Of a stretch of DNA of 64,000 bases, positions 1 through 8,347 are shown piece after piece. Within the stretch, counting starts at the first letter, position 1, and each line of letters begins with the position of its first letter. Made by a program: the position numbers and the translations under genes. The DNA comes from Thalassospira sp. TSL5-1 (GTDB lineage: Bacteria > Pseudomonadota > Alphaproteobacteria > Rhodospirillales > Thalassospiraceae). Location of the stretch: assembly GCF_001907695.1 (NCBI RefSeq), contig NZ_KV880637.1, forward strand, positions 1-64,000, in the 5' to 3' direction. Below the pieces are notes generated by a model. It was not told the origin of the DNA, ran no database searches, and saw only the letters and a program-made list of their open reading frames with translations.

Positions 1-29
1 CGTCAGTTCAAATCTGGCCCCCGCAACCA
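1..29 (+). tRNA. Initiator tRNA-fMet(CAT), 3' end only
   Basis: The first 29 bases match the last 29 bases of the complete tRNA-fMet at 10057-10133 (T-arm, acceptor strand, encoded CCA) with one difference: G at position 16 here against A at 10120 there. The G gives a properly paired T-stem, so this is probably the native copy. The rest of the tRNA, and probably an rrn operon, lies upstream of the window. Confidence 0.9.
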
Positions 30-38
30 CTCTTTCCG

Positions 39-72
39 ATCCGTCGATTCTTGAGATATAGACTCGACGGAT
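39..72 (+). other. Inverted repeat just after tRNA-fMet
   Basis: ATCCGTCGA (39-47) is repeated in reverse as TCGACGGAT (64-72), giving a 9-bp stem with a 16-nt loop 10 nt after the tRNA. It is probably a processing or termination structure of the upstream rRNA/tRNA transcript. Confidence 0.45.
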
Positions 73-89
73 TCGCGAAACAAGAGAAA

Positions 90-146
90 AAGCTCGGGAG
101 CATGCCTCTAATAGAGGAGGCGGCACTTCCGAGCTTCATTTTTTCC
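90..146 (+). terminator. Rho-independent terminator of the upstream rRNA/tRNA operon
   Basis: AAGCTCGG (90-97) pairs with CCGAGCTT (129-136). A small inner CCTC/GAGG hairpin sits inside, and a T-rich run follows at 139-144. It lies 60 nt after the tRNA-fMet and fits a terminator for that operon. Confidence 0.7.
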
Positions 147-171
147 AGAATTTTCAAGTAGATAAAGAAAA

Positions 172-204
172 AACCCGTCGGCTGCAACCAACGGGTTCTT
201 GGAA
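172..204 (+). terminator. Second terminator-like hairpin
   Basis: AACCCGT (172-178) pairs with ACGGGTT (191-197) and is preceded by an A run. It could act on either strand. Its place between the rRNA-type terminator and the HTH gene suggests it insulates the cassette from rRNA transcription. Confidence 0.5.
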
Positions 205-246
205 AGGCTTAATCTTTGCCCCTCGTGAAACATGAGGCAAATTTTA

Positions 247-300
247 GGCGATGGGACCGCTTTGTCAAGTGCAAATGCGGTGTGAAGACTCTGCCGATAT
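247..300 (+). repeat. Degenerate copy of the segment at 15507-15550
   Basis: The stretch with GACCGCTTTGT, AAGTGCAA and ACTCTGCCGATAT recurs in the same order at 15507-15550 with scattered changes. Here it runs directly into the start of the HTH gene. There it follows a terminator-like repeat. The two copies look like related edges of rearranged tRNA-fMet flanks. Confidence 0.55.
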
Positions 301-305
301 CATAG

Positions 306-1310
306 ATGACATCTTCCATTTTTGACGCTCAAACCGGCGCGGATGCTGAGCCTTCAGCGCCGGTCGGAACGTCTGCCGTTGCCCGCTGGCACTGGGTGCA
401 GACAAAGGTTCTCGATCATCCTGATCTCACGACCGCCGAGATTTGTGTCGCCGTTGTTCTGGCGTCGCATGTCAATGATCGCACCCAGAACTGTTTTCCC
501 AAAATTGAAACGATTGCCCGTGAAGCCAGCCTGTCGGATCGCAAGGTGCGTCAGGCGCTCAAGCGGTTATCCGAGCTTGGCCTGGTTGCCAAACGCTGTC
601 GGGCGGTTGGGCGGTTGCGGAATCGCAATGCCTATCAGTTGCTCGATCTCGGCGCTAAACCGGCATCTGGTTCCCTCATACCGGCATCAGATTCCGCTGT
701 TAAACCGGCATACCGTGCCGGTTCCAATAAGAAGAACACGGATAAAGAAGAAAACACGGATGAAAGAGAACAGGCACCTGCCGTTTCCGGCGCGGGTGCC
801 ACCGTCCTTCCTGCCGTCGATGATCGCTGTTTGGTGTTAGCAAGAGAATGGCAGCGGCTGTGCTGTGAACCATGGACGCTGGCCAATGCTTGTCTGCGAG
901 TGAATGAAGCGATTGAACGGGGCGGGTTCGAGGTGGTGCAGCAGGCACTCGATGATTTGAAGTGCCAGGGAAAAAGGCCGTCCCGTTTGGGGCTGCTGGA
1001 TGTTCTCGATGGTTTGGTTCCAGAGAGCACGGGGCAGAGGTCTGAAACATCCCCTGATCCCTTTGACCCATCGGATCCGGCAGAATGGCAGCAGATATGC
1101 CGGATTGTCGCTCAGACCGATATTCCCGGGTGCCGCAACCCGCGCGCCTGGCTGTCACAGATCCGGGCCAATATCACCGATAATACCATTGAGTTGAGAA
1201 CACCAAATCGTTGCGTTCAGGATACAACCCGTCACCAGTTGATGGTAGCAATCCGGCCTGTTGCAGAGCGCAAGGGATTGCAGATCGGCGGTGTGACATG
1301 CTTGAACTGA
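306..1310 (+). CDS. HTH protein with a DnaA domain I-like C-terminus (replication-type)
   Basis: The 334-aa protein has a winged-helix/HTH region at about residues 38-115 of the kind found in plasmid and phage initiators (LTTAEICVAVVLASHV, then IAREASLSDRKVRQALKRL). A linker rich in Lys, Glu and Asp follows near residue 140. Residues about 258-330 (WLSQIRANI, LRTPNRCVQDTTR) resemble DnaA domain I plus the start of its linker. No ATPase motif is seen. The ATG at 306 is used. The end overlaps the HD gene by 13 nt, so the genes are probably cotranscribed. It stands about 275 bp after a tRNA-fMet, as expected for cargo of a tRNA-linked element, but no integrase is present. The function (DNA binding, perhaps replication or its control) is inferred from domain look only. 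Confidence 0.65.
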   Translation: MTSSIFDAQTGADAEPSAPVGTSAVARWHWVQTKVLDHPDLTTAEICVAVVLASHVNDRTQNCFPKIETIAREASLSDRKVRQALKRLSELGLVAKRCRAVGRLRNRNAYQLLDLGAKPASGSLIPASDSAVKPAYRAGSNKKNTDKEENTDEREQAPAVSGAGATVLPAVDDRCLVLAREWQRLCCEPWTLANACLRVNEAIERGGFEVVQQALDDLKCQGKRPSRLGLLDVLDGLVPESTGQRSETSPDPFDPSDPAEWQQICRIVAQTDIPGCRNPRAWLSQIRANITDNTIELRTPNRCVQDTTRHQLMVAIRPVAERKGLQIGGVTCLN

Positions 1311-1864
1311 TCGCCCCTACTCAAAACATTCCCCCGTCTCTCGAAAAACGCCTTGAGATTTTCAGGCATCAAGCGGCAGGTCTGGCGTATATCCGGCGCT
1401 GGAACGGGGCCTGCGAGGTTACGGTGGCCCAGCATTGTGTGCAGGCTTGTGATCTGGCCTCATCGCAAGCTGCAGGATATGCGCTGCTGCATGATATCGA
1501 GGAATTTGACACTGGCGACATTATCTCGCCGGTCAAAAATACCCTGCGTCGGCTCGGCGTCTGGCAGCGTTTTGAAACTGAAATCGTTCTGCCGATCCGG
1601 CGGCATTTTACCCTTCTGGCCGGCCTTGAATGGCCTTGGCCTCAAGCCGTGCTGCACGAAGTCCAGGAGATCGACCAGCGGTTGAAGGCGACGGAATATC
1701 GCGATTGTGTGGATCCGTCTCTGGTGCAGTTGAATGCGGGCGATTTGGCGGCACCGTTTGATGACTACATGCAGCCCTGGAGTGCGATCAAGGCCGAACG
1801 GGTTTTTATGGAGCGGGTGCGGTGCGTTCTGCCAGCATTGCGAGGTTGTGATGCTGGATGGTGA
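1298..1864 (+). CDS. HD-domain phosphohydrolase (phage/plasmid YfbR-like type)
   Basis: The protein is 188 aa from the ATG at 1298. A longer reading from 1211 exists, but its extra N-terminus lies wholly inside the HTH gene. The HD metal site is complete: H46 in TVAQHC, H65-D66 in ALLHD, D74 in DTGD and D126 in EIDQRLKATEYR. This is the layout of small phage and plasmid HD nucleotidases. It probably hydrolyses a nucleotide or phosphoester in the cytoplasm. It overlaps the gene before by 13 nt and the gene after by 14 nt, so the three form one translational unit. The substrate is unknown. Confidence 0.7.
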   Translation: MLELIAPTQNIPPSLEKRLEIFRHQAAGLAYIRRWNGACEVTVAQHCVQACDLASSQAAGYALLHDIEEFDTGDIISPVKNTLRRLGVWQRFETEIVLPIRRHFTLLAGLEWPWPQAVLHEVQEIDQRLKATEYRDCVDPSLVQLNAGDLAAPFDDYMQPWSAIKAERVFMERVRCVLPALRGCDAGW

Positions 1865-2150
1865 CGTCACAGCCTATGCAAAAGAAGCAATTGATACCCT
1901 CGAAGCTGAGAAAAAGGCGTTGCAAACGCAGCTTGTCGAGCTGGACCGGATACAAACCCGGCAACCGGATGTCCAGGTCTGTGGCAGTGATCCCTTTGCA
2001 TCTTTGGAACCGGCACAACGGGTAAGTGCCATGGAAACCCTTTACGAATGGGAATATCAGAATGCGCGCCGATCCGGGATGCGCCAGAGGCTGGTTTTTG
2101 TTGAAGTCGAGATTGCACACTGGTGCAACCGGCAGGATTCTGCCGGTTAG
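1851..2150 (+). CDS. Small coiled-coil protein of unknown function
   Basis: The 99-aa protein starts at ATG 1851, inside the end of the HD gene. Residues about 8-35 (AKEAIDTLEAEKKALQTQL) are predicted to form a coiled coil. A second helical part is rich in Glu and Arg. No enzyme motif or membrane segment is visible. Gene overlap ties it to the HTH and HD genes, so it may be a partner or regulator of one of them. I do not recognise the family. Confidence 0.55.
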   Translation: MLDGDVTAYAKEAIDTLEAEKKALQTQLVELDRIQTRQPDVQVCGSDPFASLEPAQRVSAMETLYEWEYQNARRSGMRQRLVFVEVEIAHWCNRQDSAG

Positions 2151-2637
2151 TCTGAAAAATCTCCCATATCGGGAATTGGGCGTGATTTACACTTATTGGG
2201 GCAGGCACCTTTGATGCAGTCAAAGATAGACTTTTGCGTGATAGGGCAGAAGAACGGTTTTTGTTCTTTGCCCGGTATGTGGGAGGTCGAGCGTGGAGTT
2301 GCCCCGCGTCCCCCGCATTGTGAGCCTCGCGGAGGTTTTTCGGGTTAGGGCCCTCGGAAAAGCGGATGTTTGGACAGGGTCGAGCTTCGGTTGAGGACAA
2401 CCCTAAACGTCCATTTTTAATTTGTTCCATAGCGCATCCCTCCATGCCGATTTTTAAAGGAATTAAAAGGGTTTAGGTCGTAGATGATTGTTCGATTTTT
2501 GATTGAAAATTAAAACTATAACTTGCGAGCTTTGTGGTGACCAAATATTCTCGCAATGAGGGTTTTTTCATCATATTGCACGTATAGATAAGTTTTGATT
2601 CGTTCTTGTTTATGGGTGCCGAATTCAGGAGATTCAT
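2151..2637. other. Gene-free gap before the RTX gene
   Basis: No convincing gene is seen in these 487 bases. There is an inverted repeat at 2244-2273 (GGGCA-AAGAAC pairing with GTTCTT-TGCCC) without a T-run. The part after 2440 is AT-rich and probably holds the promoter of the RTX gene. I saw no leftover of a longer RTX N-terminus in any frame. Confidence 0.5.
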
Positions 2638-5600
2638 GTGCAAGACGACCTTTTCTCAGTTATAGCGAACCGTTCGACGGTATTTCTGGCGTCGGATCTT
2701 CTGGCGAATGATGACGGTGCGGTGAGCATCAGCTCGGTTCAGAATAGCGAATACGGGACGGTGTCGCTTGATGGTGATGGCAATGTGGTATTTACGCCGG
2801 TTGCGGATTATTACGGTCCGGCAGTGTTCAGCTATACCGCAGAGGATGCCAATGGCACCAGCAGCACGGCGACGGTGACGATAGATGTCAAGGCGACGCT
2901 GGATGAAAGCCATCTGATCAATAATGCGAATGGCAAACTTGCAGATCCTGCGAGATGGGATGTCGCCCAGTTGGCAAATGGCGGTCAGGTGACGGTATGG
3001 AGCGAGGGTCTCTATAGCTATTTGCAGCTCACGAAAGCGGATGGGACGATGCAGCGTGACCGTTATGTGATGTCTGATTCAGCGGGCCGTGTGACGGAGT
3101 TTAAGGTTGAGGGGCTTGTCGGTGGCGGTTTTGTCGTCATGGAGACGACGTCGGCCTATTCGCCACAAAGGACCCGTTTTGTGATGTATAACGCGGCGGG
3201 ATACCGGGTGGGCAAGCCCCAGATGGTGACGGTTGAAGACCGCCAGCAGGGGTCGGCCGAGATCATTGCGCTCCAGGATGGCGGTTTTGTTCTGCTGTTT
3301 TCGTACCGGATGTCTGGTGATTCCAATGATGATAGCTATGGCCAGCGTTATTCTGCCACCGGGGAGGCCATTGGTGAGCGTTTTGAGATCAGTGGAGCGC
3401 AGACAGGAGTTGATGCGCAGACCAATGGTGTTGAGCTTGCCGATGGTCGTCTTGTTATTTTCTCGATGAATCAGTTTGGCCGGACGCATACGACCACGCT
3501 TCAGGTGTTCAGTGCGCATGGGGTCAAACTTGGCAGCAATGTTGTTGCTTTGCAGGGGGATGGCACGAATCCGGAGTTCAAGCCGAGTGCGATGCTATTG
3601 GCCGACGGCCGGGTCGCGGTGACCATCGGGACGACGCTTCAGGTCTATAGCATTGATGTGAACAATGCTGTGGCGCTCGATATGACAGTTGATATCGATG
3701 CGGCGAACATGACGAGCGGTGATGTGACCGTCTCGGATCTCGTTGCCCTAGCGGATGGGGGCGTGTTTGTGGCCTTCACGCGTCTTGTGCCCGGGGGCTT
3801 TGCCAAAGTTTATGGTCAGCGTTATGACGCGGCGGGCAATCCGGTGCATGGGGAGGTTGACTTTGAAGATCTTGCCTATGGGTCGGAGCTGAATATCCGT
3901 CTTGAACCAGCCTCGGACGGGGGTGTGTATCTGTATTACAGCAACGAGAATGCGTCGGGAACGACGGACCTTTATCGTATTCATGTTGATGCGGGCGTGA
4001 CTGGAGAGACACTTGGCGATGCCCAGTATCTCGATGTCCCGACGGCTTATGCGGATGCCGTGTCGATTGTCGCGAACCGTTCGACAGTACTTCTGGCGTC
4101 GGATCTTCTGGCGAATGATGACGGTGCGGTGAGCATCAGCTCGGTTCAGAATAGCGACTACGGGACGGTGTCGCTTGATGGTGATGGCAATGTGGTGTTT
4201 ACCCCGGTTGCGGATTATTACGGGCCAGCGGTGTTCAGCTATACGGCACAGGATGGTAACGGCAATAGCAGCACGGCGACGGTGACGATAGATGTCAAGG
4301 CGACGCTCGATGAAAGCCATCTGATCACGGAACAGGGATATAAACTTGCAGATCCAGGCAGATGGGATGCTGCCCAGCTGGCAAATGGCGGTCAGGTGAC
4401 GGTGTGGAGCGAGGGTCTCTATAGCTATTTGCAGCTCACGAAAGCGGATGGGACGATGCAGCGTGACCGTTATGTGATGTCTGATTCAGCGGGCCGTGTG
4501 ACGGAGTTTAAGGTTGAGGGGCTTGTCGGTGGCGGGTTTGTGGTCATGGAGACGACGTCGGCCTATTCGCCACAAAGGACCCGTTTTGTGATGTATAACG
4601 CGGCGGGATACCGGGTGGGCAAGCCCCAGATGGTGACGGTTGAAGACCGCCAGCAGGGGTCGGCCGAGATCATTGCGCTCCAGGATGGCGGTTTTGTTCT
4701 GCTGTTTTCGTACCGGATGTCTGGTGATTCCAATGATGATAGCTATGGCCAGCGTTATTCTGCCACCGGGGAGGCCATTGGTGAGCGTTTTGAGATCAGT
4801 GGAGCGCAGACAGGAGTTGATGCGCAGACCAATGGTGTTGAGCTTGCCGATGGTCGTCTTGTTATTTTCTCGATGAATCAGTTTGGCCGGACGCATACGA
4901 CCACGCTTCAGGTGTTCAGTGCGCATGGGGTCAAACTTGGCAGCAATGTTGTTGCTTTGCAGGGGGATGGCACGAATCCGGAGTTCAAGCCGAGTGCGAT
5001 GCTATTGGCCGACGGCCGGGTCGCGGTGACCATCGGGACGACGCTTCAGGTCTATAGCATTGATGTGAACAATGCTGTGGCGCTCGATATGACAGTTGAT
5101 ATCGATGCGGCGAACATGACGAGCGGTGATGTGACCGTCTCGGATCTCGTTGCCCTAGCGGATGGGGGCGTGTTTGTGGCCTTCACGCGTCTTGTGCCCG
5201 GGGGCTTTGCCAAAGTTTATGGTCAGCGTTATGACGCGGCGGGCAATCCGGTGCATGGGGAGGTTGACTTTGAAGATCTTGCCTATGGATCGGAGCTGAA
5301 TATCCGTCTTGAACCAGCCTCGGACGGGGGTGTGTATCTGTATTACAGCAACGAGAATGCGTCGGGAACGACGGACCTTTATCGTATTCATGTTGATGCG
5401 GGCGTGACTGGAGAGACACTTGGCGATGCCCAGTATCTCGATGTCCCGACGGCTTATGCGGATGCAACAGTTGGCGATGTTGGCGATGATTTTATCGTTG
5501 GGTCTGCTCTGGATGATGTACTTGTTGGTAACACCGGGAATGATACTTTCTATGGTGGTTCTGGTAGTGACACTTTAACCGGTGGATCGGGAGCAGATAC

Positions 5601-5967
5601 TTTCATGTTTGGACGGGGAGCAGATCACGACATTATTGTTAATGCCGATCCTACAGATACCATCTCCTTGGGAACTGAACTGGCGGCTGAAGATGTTTGG
5701 TTGTTTCAGCAAGGTGATGACTTGATGATTCAGCTCCTTGGATCCGATGATAGTTTGACGGTGGCTGATTGGTACGCCTCGAACGCTCACCAGATTGGAG
5801 CAATTGAGATTGGCGGCAGTACGCTAGAAGCTTCGAATGTGCAAAACCTTGTTGATGCAATGTCGGTTTTTGGCGTCAATGATGTTGCTGTTGACAGTTT
5901 GGATCATAACAGTACTGATTTTCAGAATACTCAGGCCGTAATAGCTGCAAACTGGCAAAGCAGTTAA
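2638..5967 (+). CDS. RTX-type secreted repeat protein, T1SS substrate
   Basis: The 1109-aa protein starts at GTG 2638, with AGGAG 6 nt upstream. It is built of two 469-aa units (residues about 5-473 and 474-942). Each unit has an Ig/cadherin-like domain (LASDLLANDDGAVSISS to STATVTIDV) and about 370 residues of beta-rich, propeller-like sequence. The tail (about 943-1109) has Gly-Asp RTX nonapeptides (GNTGNDTFYGGSGSD, GGSGADTF) and an acidic/hydrophobic C-terminus of the type recognised by type I secretion. There is no N-terminal signal peptide, as usual for this class. The ABC and HlyD genes downstream are its likely exporter. It is probably a calcium-binding surface or extracellular protein, perhaps an adhesin. 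No catalytic domain is recognised. The first unit begins almost at the start codon, so the gene may be a shortened version of a longer array. Confidence 0.8.
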   Translation: MQDDLFSVIANRSTVFLASDLLANDDGAVSISSVQNSEYGTVSLDGDGNVVFTPVADYYGPAVFSYTAEDANGTSSTATVTIDVKATLDESHLINNANGKLADPARWDVAQLANGGQVTVWSEGLYSYLQLTKADGTMQRDRYVMSDSAGRVTEFKVEGLVGGGFVVMETTSAYSPQRTRFVMYNAAGYRVGKPQMVTVEDRQQGSAEIIALQDGGFVLLFSYRMSGDSNDDSYGQRYSATGEAIGERFEISGAQTGVDAQTNGVELADGRLVIFSMNQFGRTHTTTLQVFSAHGVKLGSNVVALQGDGTNPEFKPSAMLLADGRVAVTIGTTLQVYSIDVNNAVALDMTVDIDAANMTSGDVTVSDLVALADGGVFVAFTRLVPGGFAKVYGQRYDAAGNPVHGEVDFEDLAYGSELNIRLEPASDGGVYLYYSNENASGTTDLYRIHVDAGVTGETLGDAQYLDVPTAYADAVSIVANRSTVLLASDLLANDDGAVSISSVQNSDYGTVSLDGDGNVVFTPVADYYGPAVFSYTAQDGNGNSSTATVTIDVKATLDESHLITEQGYKLADPGRWDAAQLANGGQVTVWSEGLYSYLQLTKADGTMQRDRYVMSDSAGRVTEFKVEGLVGGGFVVMETTSAYSPQRTRFVMYNAAGYRVGKPQMVTVEDRQQGSAEIIALQDGGFVLLFSYRMSGDSNDDSYGQRYSATGEAIGERFEISGAQTGVDAQTNGVELADGRLVIFSMNQFGRTHTTTLQVFSAHGVKLGSNVVALQGDGTNPEFKPSAMLLADGRVAVTIGTTLQVYSIDVNNAVALDMTVDIDAANMTSGDVTVSDLVALADGGVFVAFTRLVPGGFAKVYGQRYDAAGNPVHGEVDFEDLAYGSELNIRLEPASDGGVYLYYSNENASGTTDLYRIHVDAGVTGETLGDAQYLDVPTAYADATVGDVGDDFIVGSALDDVLVGNTGNDTFYGGSGSDTLTGGSGADTFMFGRGADHDIIVNADPTDTISLGTELAAEDVWLFQQGDDLMIQLLGSDDSLTVADWYASNAHQIGAIEIGGSTLEASNVQNLVDAMSVFGVNDVAVDSLDHNSTDFQNTQAVIAANWQSS
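2652..4058 (+). repeat. Unit 1 of a 1407-bp in-frame tandem duplication
   Basis: The unit covers codons about 5-473 of the RTX gene and is repeated at exactly +1407. The first ~330 bp have several differences. From about 2980 to the end I count only about four mismatches with unit 2, which points to recent duplication or gene conversion. Confidence 0.9.
4059..5465 (+). repeat. Unit 2 of a 1407-bp in-frame tandem duplication
   Basis: This is the second copy of the unit at 2652-4058. The divergent stretch is at the Ig-domain exit (about 4320-4385). The remainder to 5465 is nearly identical to unit 1, and the RTX tail follows at once. Confidence 0.9.
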
Positions 5968-5981
5968 TGAAGGTTTGTCGG

Positions 5982-6012
5982 AGCAGGGCGCAGTAATGGG
6001 CCCTGCTTTTCT
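5982..6012 (+). terminator. Terminator after the RTX gene
   Basis: AGCAGGGC (5982-5989) pairs with GCCCTGCT (6000-6007), followed by a short T-run. It lies 15 nt after the RTX stop codon, so the RTX gene and the secretion genes probably have separate or attenuated transcription. Confidence 0.75.
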
Positions 6013-6169
6013 ACTTCTGTCTTTGGTGCTTTACATTGGTCATTTTGAACTGATGATCAGGTGCTGCGAATTCATCAATCTATAATTGCAGCAGGCTTCT
6101 ATTGTATGATTTATACGCAGTGATGCGCGCAGATACGATGGGTTTCTGTGTTTAGGGTGGGGAAATCTA

Positions 6170-8347
6170 TTGCAGGAAGCAATCGAAAATAACCAATCGG
6201 AAGTGCAGGGATCCAAGGATAGTGGGTTATTGGCGCTGGTCACGATTTTGCGTTTCTTTAATTTGCCCGCAGACTCAGAGCAGATCAGGCATCAGTTTGG
6301 GAAGCCCGGTGCGTTTTTCGCAATTGAAGATCTGCAGCTGGCGGCCAAGCGGCTAAAATTGAAATCGCGAATTGTTCAGTCGAGCTGGGAACGCTTATAC
6401 AAAACACATCTTCCTGCTATTGCCGAGATCAAAAATGGCAGCTTTGTTATCATTGCCAAGATCGATGCAGAGCAAGAAAAAGTCCTTTTACAGGAACCGG
6501 TAGCCGGGCGCGCGGTTGCTGTTAACAAGGCCGAATTTGAGGATAAATGGTCAGGGCGTTTGTTGCTGGCAACGCGCCGCGCAGCGATTTTGGGACAGGG
6601 GGGCAAGTTTGATATTTCCTGGTTTGTTGCGGCCCTGTCGAAATATCGCCGGATATTTATCGAAGTTCTGATCGCATCCTTTTTCCTGCAGTTATTTGCC
6701 CTGATTTCTCCGCTGTTTTTCCAGGTGGTGATTGACAAGGTTCTGGTTCATCGGGGGCTTACAACGCTTGATGTTTTGGTTTTCGGATTGCTTGTTGTCT
6801 CGGTGTTTGAGGTGTTACTGGGCACGCTCAGGACCTATATCTTCTCGCACACGACAAACCGGGTTGATGTCGAGCTTGGCGCTCGGTTGTTCCGACATTT
6901 GCTGTCTTTGCCGATGGGATATTTTCAGGCACGTCAGGTCGGACAAAGTGTTGCGCGTGTGCGTGAGCTCGAAAGTATCCGAAATTTCATCACAGGCTCA
7001 GCCCTGACCCTTGTGATTGACCTGTTCTTCACCATCGTGTTTTTTGCGGTCATGTGGCATTTCAGCCCGCTTCTGACCGTGATCGTTCTTGGGTCCATCC
7101 CGTTCTTTGTTGTTTTGGCCTTTGTTGTGACCCCCATCCTGCGCCGACGGCTGGATGAGAAGTTCCGGCGCGGGGCAGAAAACCAAGCCTTTTTGGTCGA
7201 AAGTGTGACCGGGGTTGAGACGCTTAAGGCGCTGGCGGTTGAGCCACAAATGCAGCGCCGATGGGAAGAGCAGCTTGCCGGTTATGTGCATTCAAGCTTC
7301 AAGACGGCCAATCTTGGCAATGTGGCAGGTCAGCTTACCCAGTTGATTTCAAAAACCACCACGGTGCTTACACTTTATTTCGGAGCAACCGCAGTGATTA
7401 GCGGGGATCTGACCGTCGGGCAGCTTGTCGCATTCAATATGTTGGCTGGGCGTGTCACCGGACCGATCCTGCGTTTGGCACAGCTTTGGAATGACTTTCA
7501 GCAGGCCCGTATTTCTATTGATCGTCTTGGCGATATCCTTAATTCCCCGACTGAACCAACCTATAACCCGAACCGTTCGACTCTGAATGACATTAAGGGT
7601 GATATTAAATTTGATCTGGTCACTTTCCGCTATCGTCTTGACGGGCCGGAAATCCTCCGTCGGGTAGATCTGAACATAAAGGCAGGGGAAATCGTAGGTA
7701 TTGTAGGTCCTAGCGGATCGGGCAAAAGCACCCTGACCAAACTTGTGCAACGGATGTATGTTCCAGAAAGCGGTCGTGTATTGGTTGACGGCATTGATCT
7801 CGCTATGGTCGATACGGCTTGGCTACGTCGTCAGGTTGGCGTGGTCTTACAGGAGAACATTTTATTTAACCGGTCCCTCCGGGAGAATATCGCTTTATCC
7901 GATCCCGGTATGTCGATGGAACGCGTTATTGAAGCTGCCAAGTTGGCGGGTGCCCATGAATTCATCCTGTCACTGTCTGATGGCTACGATACCAAGATTG
8001 GAGAGCGAGGGTCTAATCTGTCGGGAGGGCAGCGCCAACGTGTGGCAATTGCGCGCGCCTTGGTCAATAATCCCCGCATCCTGATTTTTGATGAAGCGAC
8101 CAGTGCTCTGGACTATGAATCAGAGAAGATCATTCAGGAAAACATGCGTCGTATTTGTAAGGGGCGAACCGTTCTGATTATTGCCCATCGGCTGGCAGCC
8201 GTTCGTGATGCGGATCGAATTATCACAGTGGAAGAAGGGCAGGTCATTGAAGACGGCACGCATGAAGAGTTGCTTCTTCAAAGAGGGCGTTACGCCAAGC
8301 TCTATCAATTGCAGGCAGGGACGGTGAGTGATGTCGCTGCGCAATAA
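6170..8347 (+). CDS. Type I secretion ABC transporter, HlyB-like, with C39-like domain
   Basis: The 725-aa protein contains, in order: an N-terminal peptidase C39-like domain (about 1-135) with Asp-Ser where the catalytic Cys would be (DSGLLAL), so it is a non-cleaving substrate-docking domain of the HlyB kind; a transmembrane exporter domain (about 150-440); and an ATPase domain. The ATPase has Walker A GPSGSGKST (about 513), signature LSGGQRQR (about 617), Walker B ILIFDEATSALD and the H-loop IIAHRL. The start is TTG 6170 with a GGTGGGGA stretch before it. The neighbouring RTX protein (upstream) and HlyD adaptor (overlapping downstream) identify its job as inner-membrane motor of a type I exporter. 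No TolC gene is in this block, so a chromosomal one must be used. Confidence 0.92.
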   Translation: MQEAIENNQSEVQGSKDSGLLALVTILRFFNLPADSEQIRHQFGKPGAFFAIEDLQLAAKRLKLKSRIVQSSWERLYKTHLPAIAEIKNGSFVIIAKIDAEQEKVLLQEPVAGRAVAVNKAEFEDKWSGRLLLATRRAAILGQGGKFDISWFVAALSKYRRIFIEVLIASFFLQLFALISPLFFQVVIDKVLVHRGLTTLDVLVFGLLVVSVFEVLLGTLRTYIFSHTTNRVDVELGARLFRHLLSLPMGYFQARQVGQSVARVRELESIRNFITGSALTLVIDLFFTIVFFAVMWHFSPLLTVIVLGSIPFFVVLAFVVTPILRRRLDEKFRRGAENQAFLVESVTGVETLKALAVEPQMQRRWEEQLAGYVHSSFKTANLGNVAGQLTQLISKTTTVLTLYFGATAVISGDLTVGQLVAFNMLAGRVTGPILRLAQLWNDFQQARISIDRLGDILNSPTEPTYNPNRSTLNDIKGDIKFDLVTFRYRLDGPEILRRVDLNIKAGEIVGIVGPSGSGKSTLTKLVQRMYVPESGRVLVDGIDLAMVDTAWLRRQVGVVLQENILFNRSLRENIALSDPGMSMERVIEAAKLAGAHEFILSLSDGYDTKIGERGSNLSGGQRQRVAIARALVNNPRILIFDEATSALDYESEKIIQENMRRICKGRTVLIIAHRLAAVRDADRIITVEEGQVIEDGTHEELLLQRGRYAKLYQLQAGTVSDVAAQ

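Noticed and set aside
3079..5467. Repeated open frames on the minus strand of the RTX gene, identical in both units
   Set aside because: They are shadows of the tandem repeat; the plus-strand protein has domain structure and a ribosome site, the minus frames have neither.
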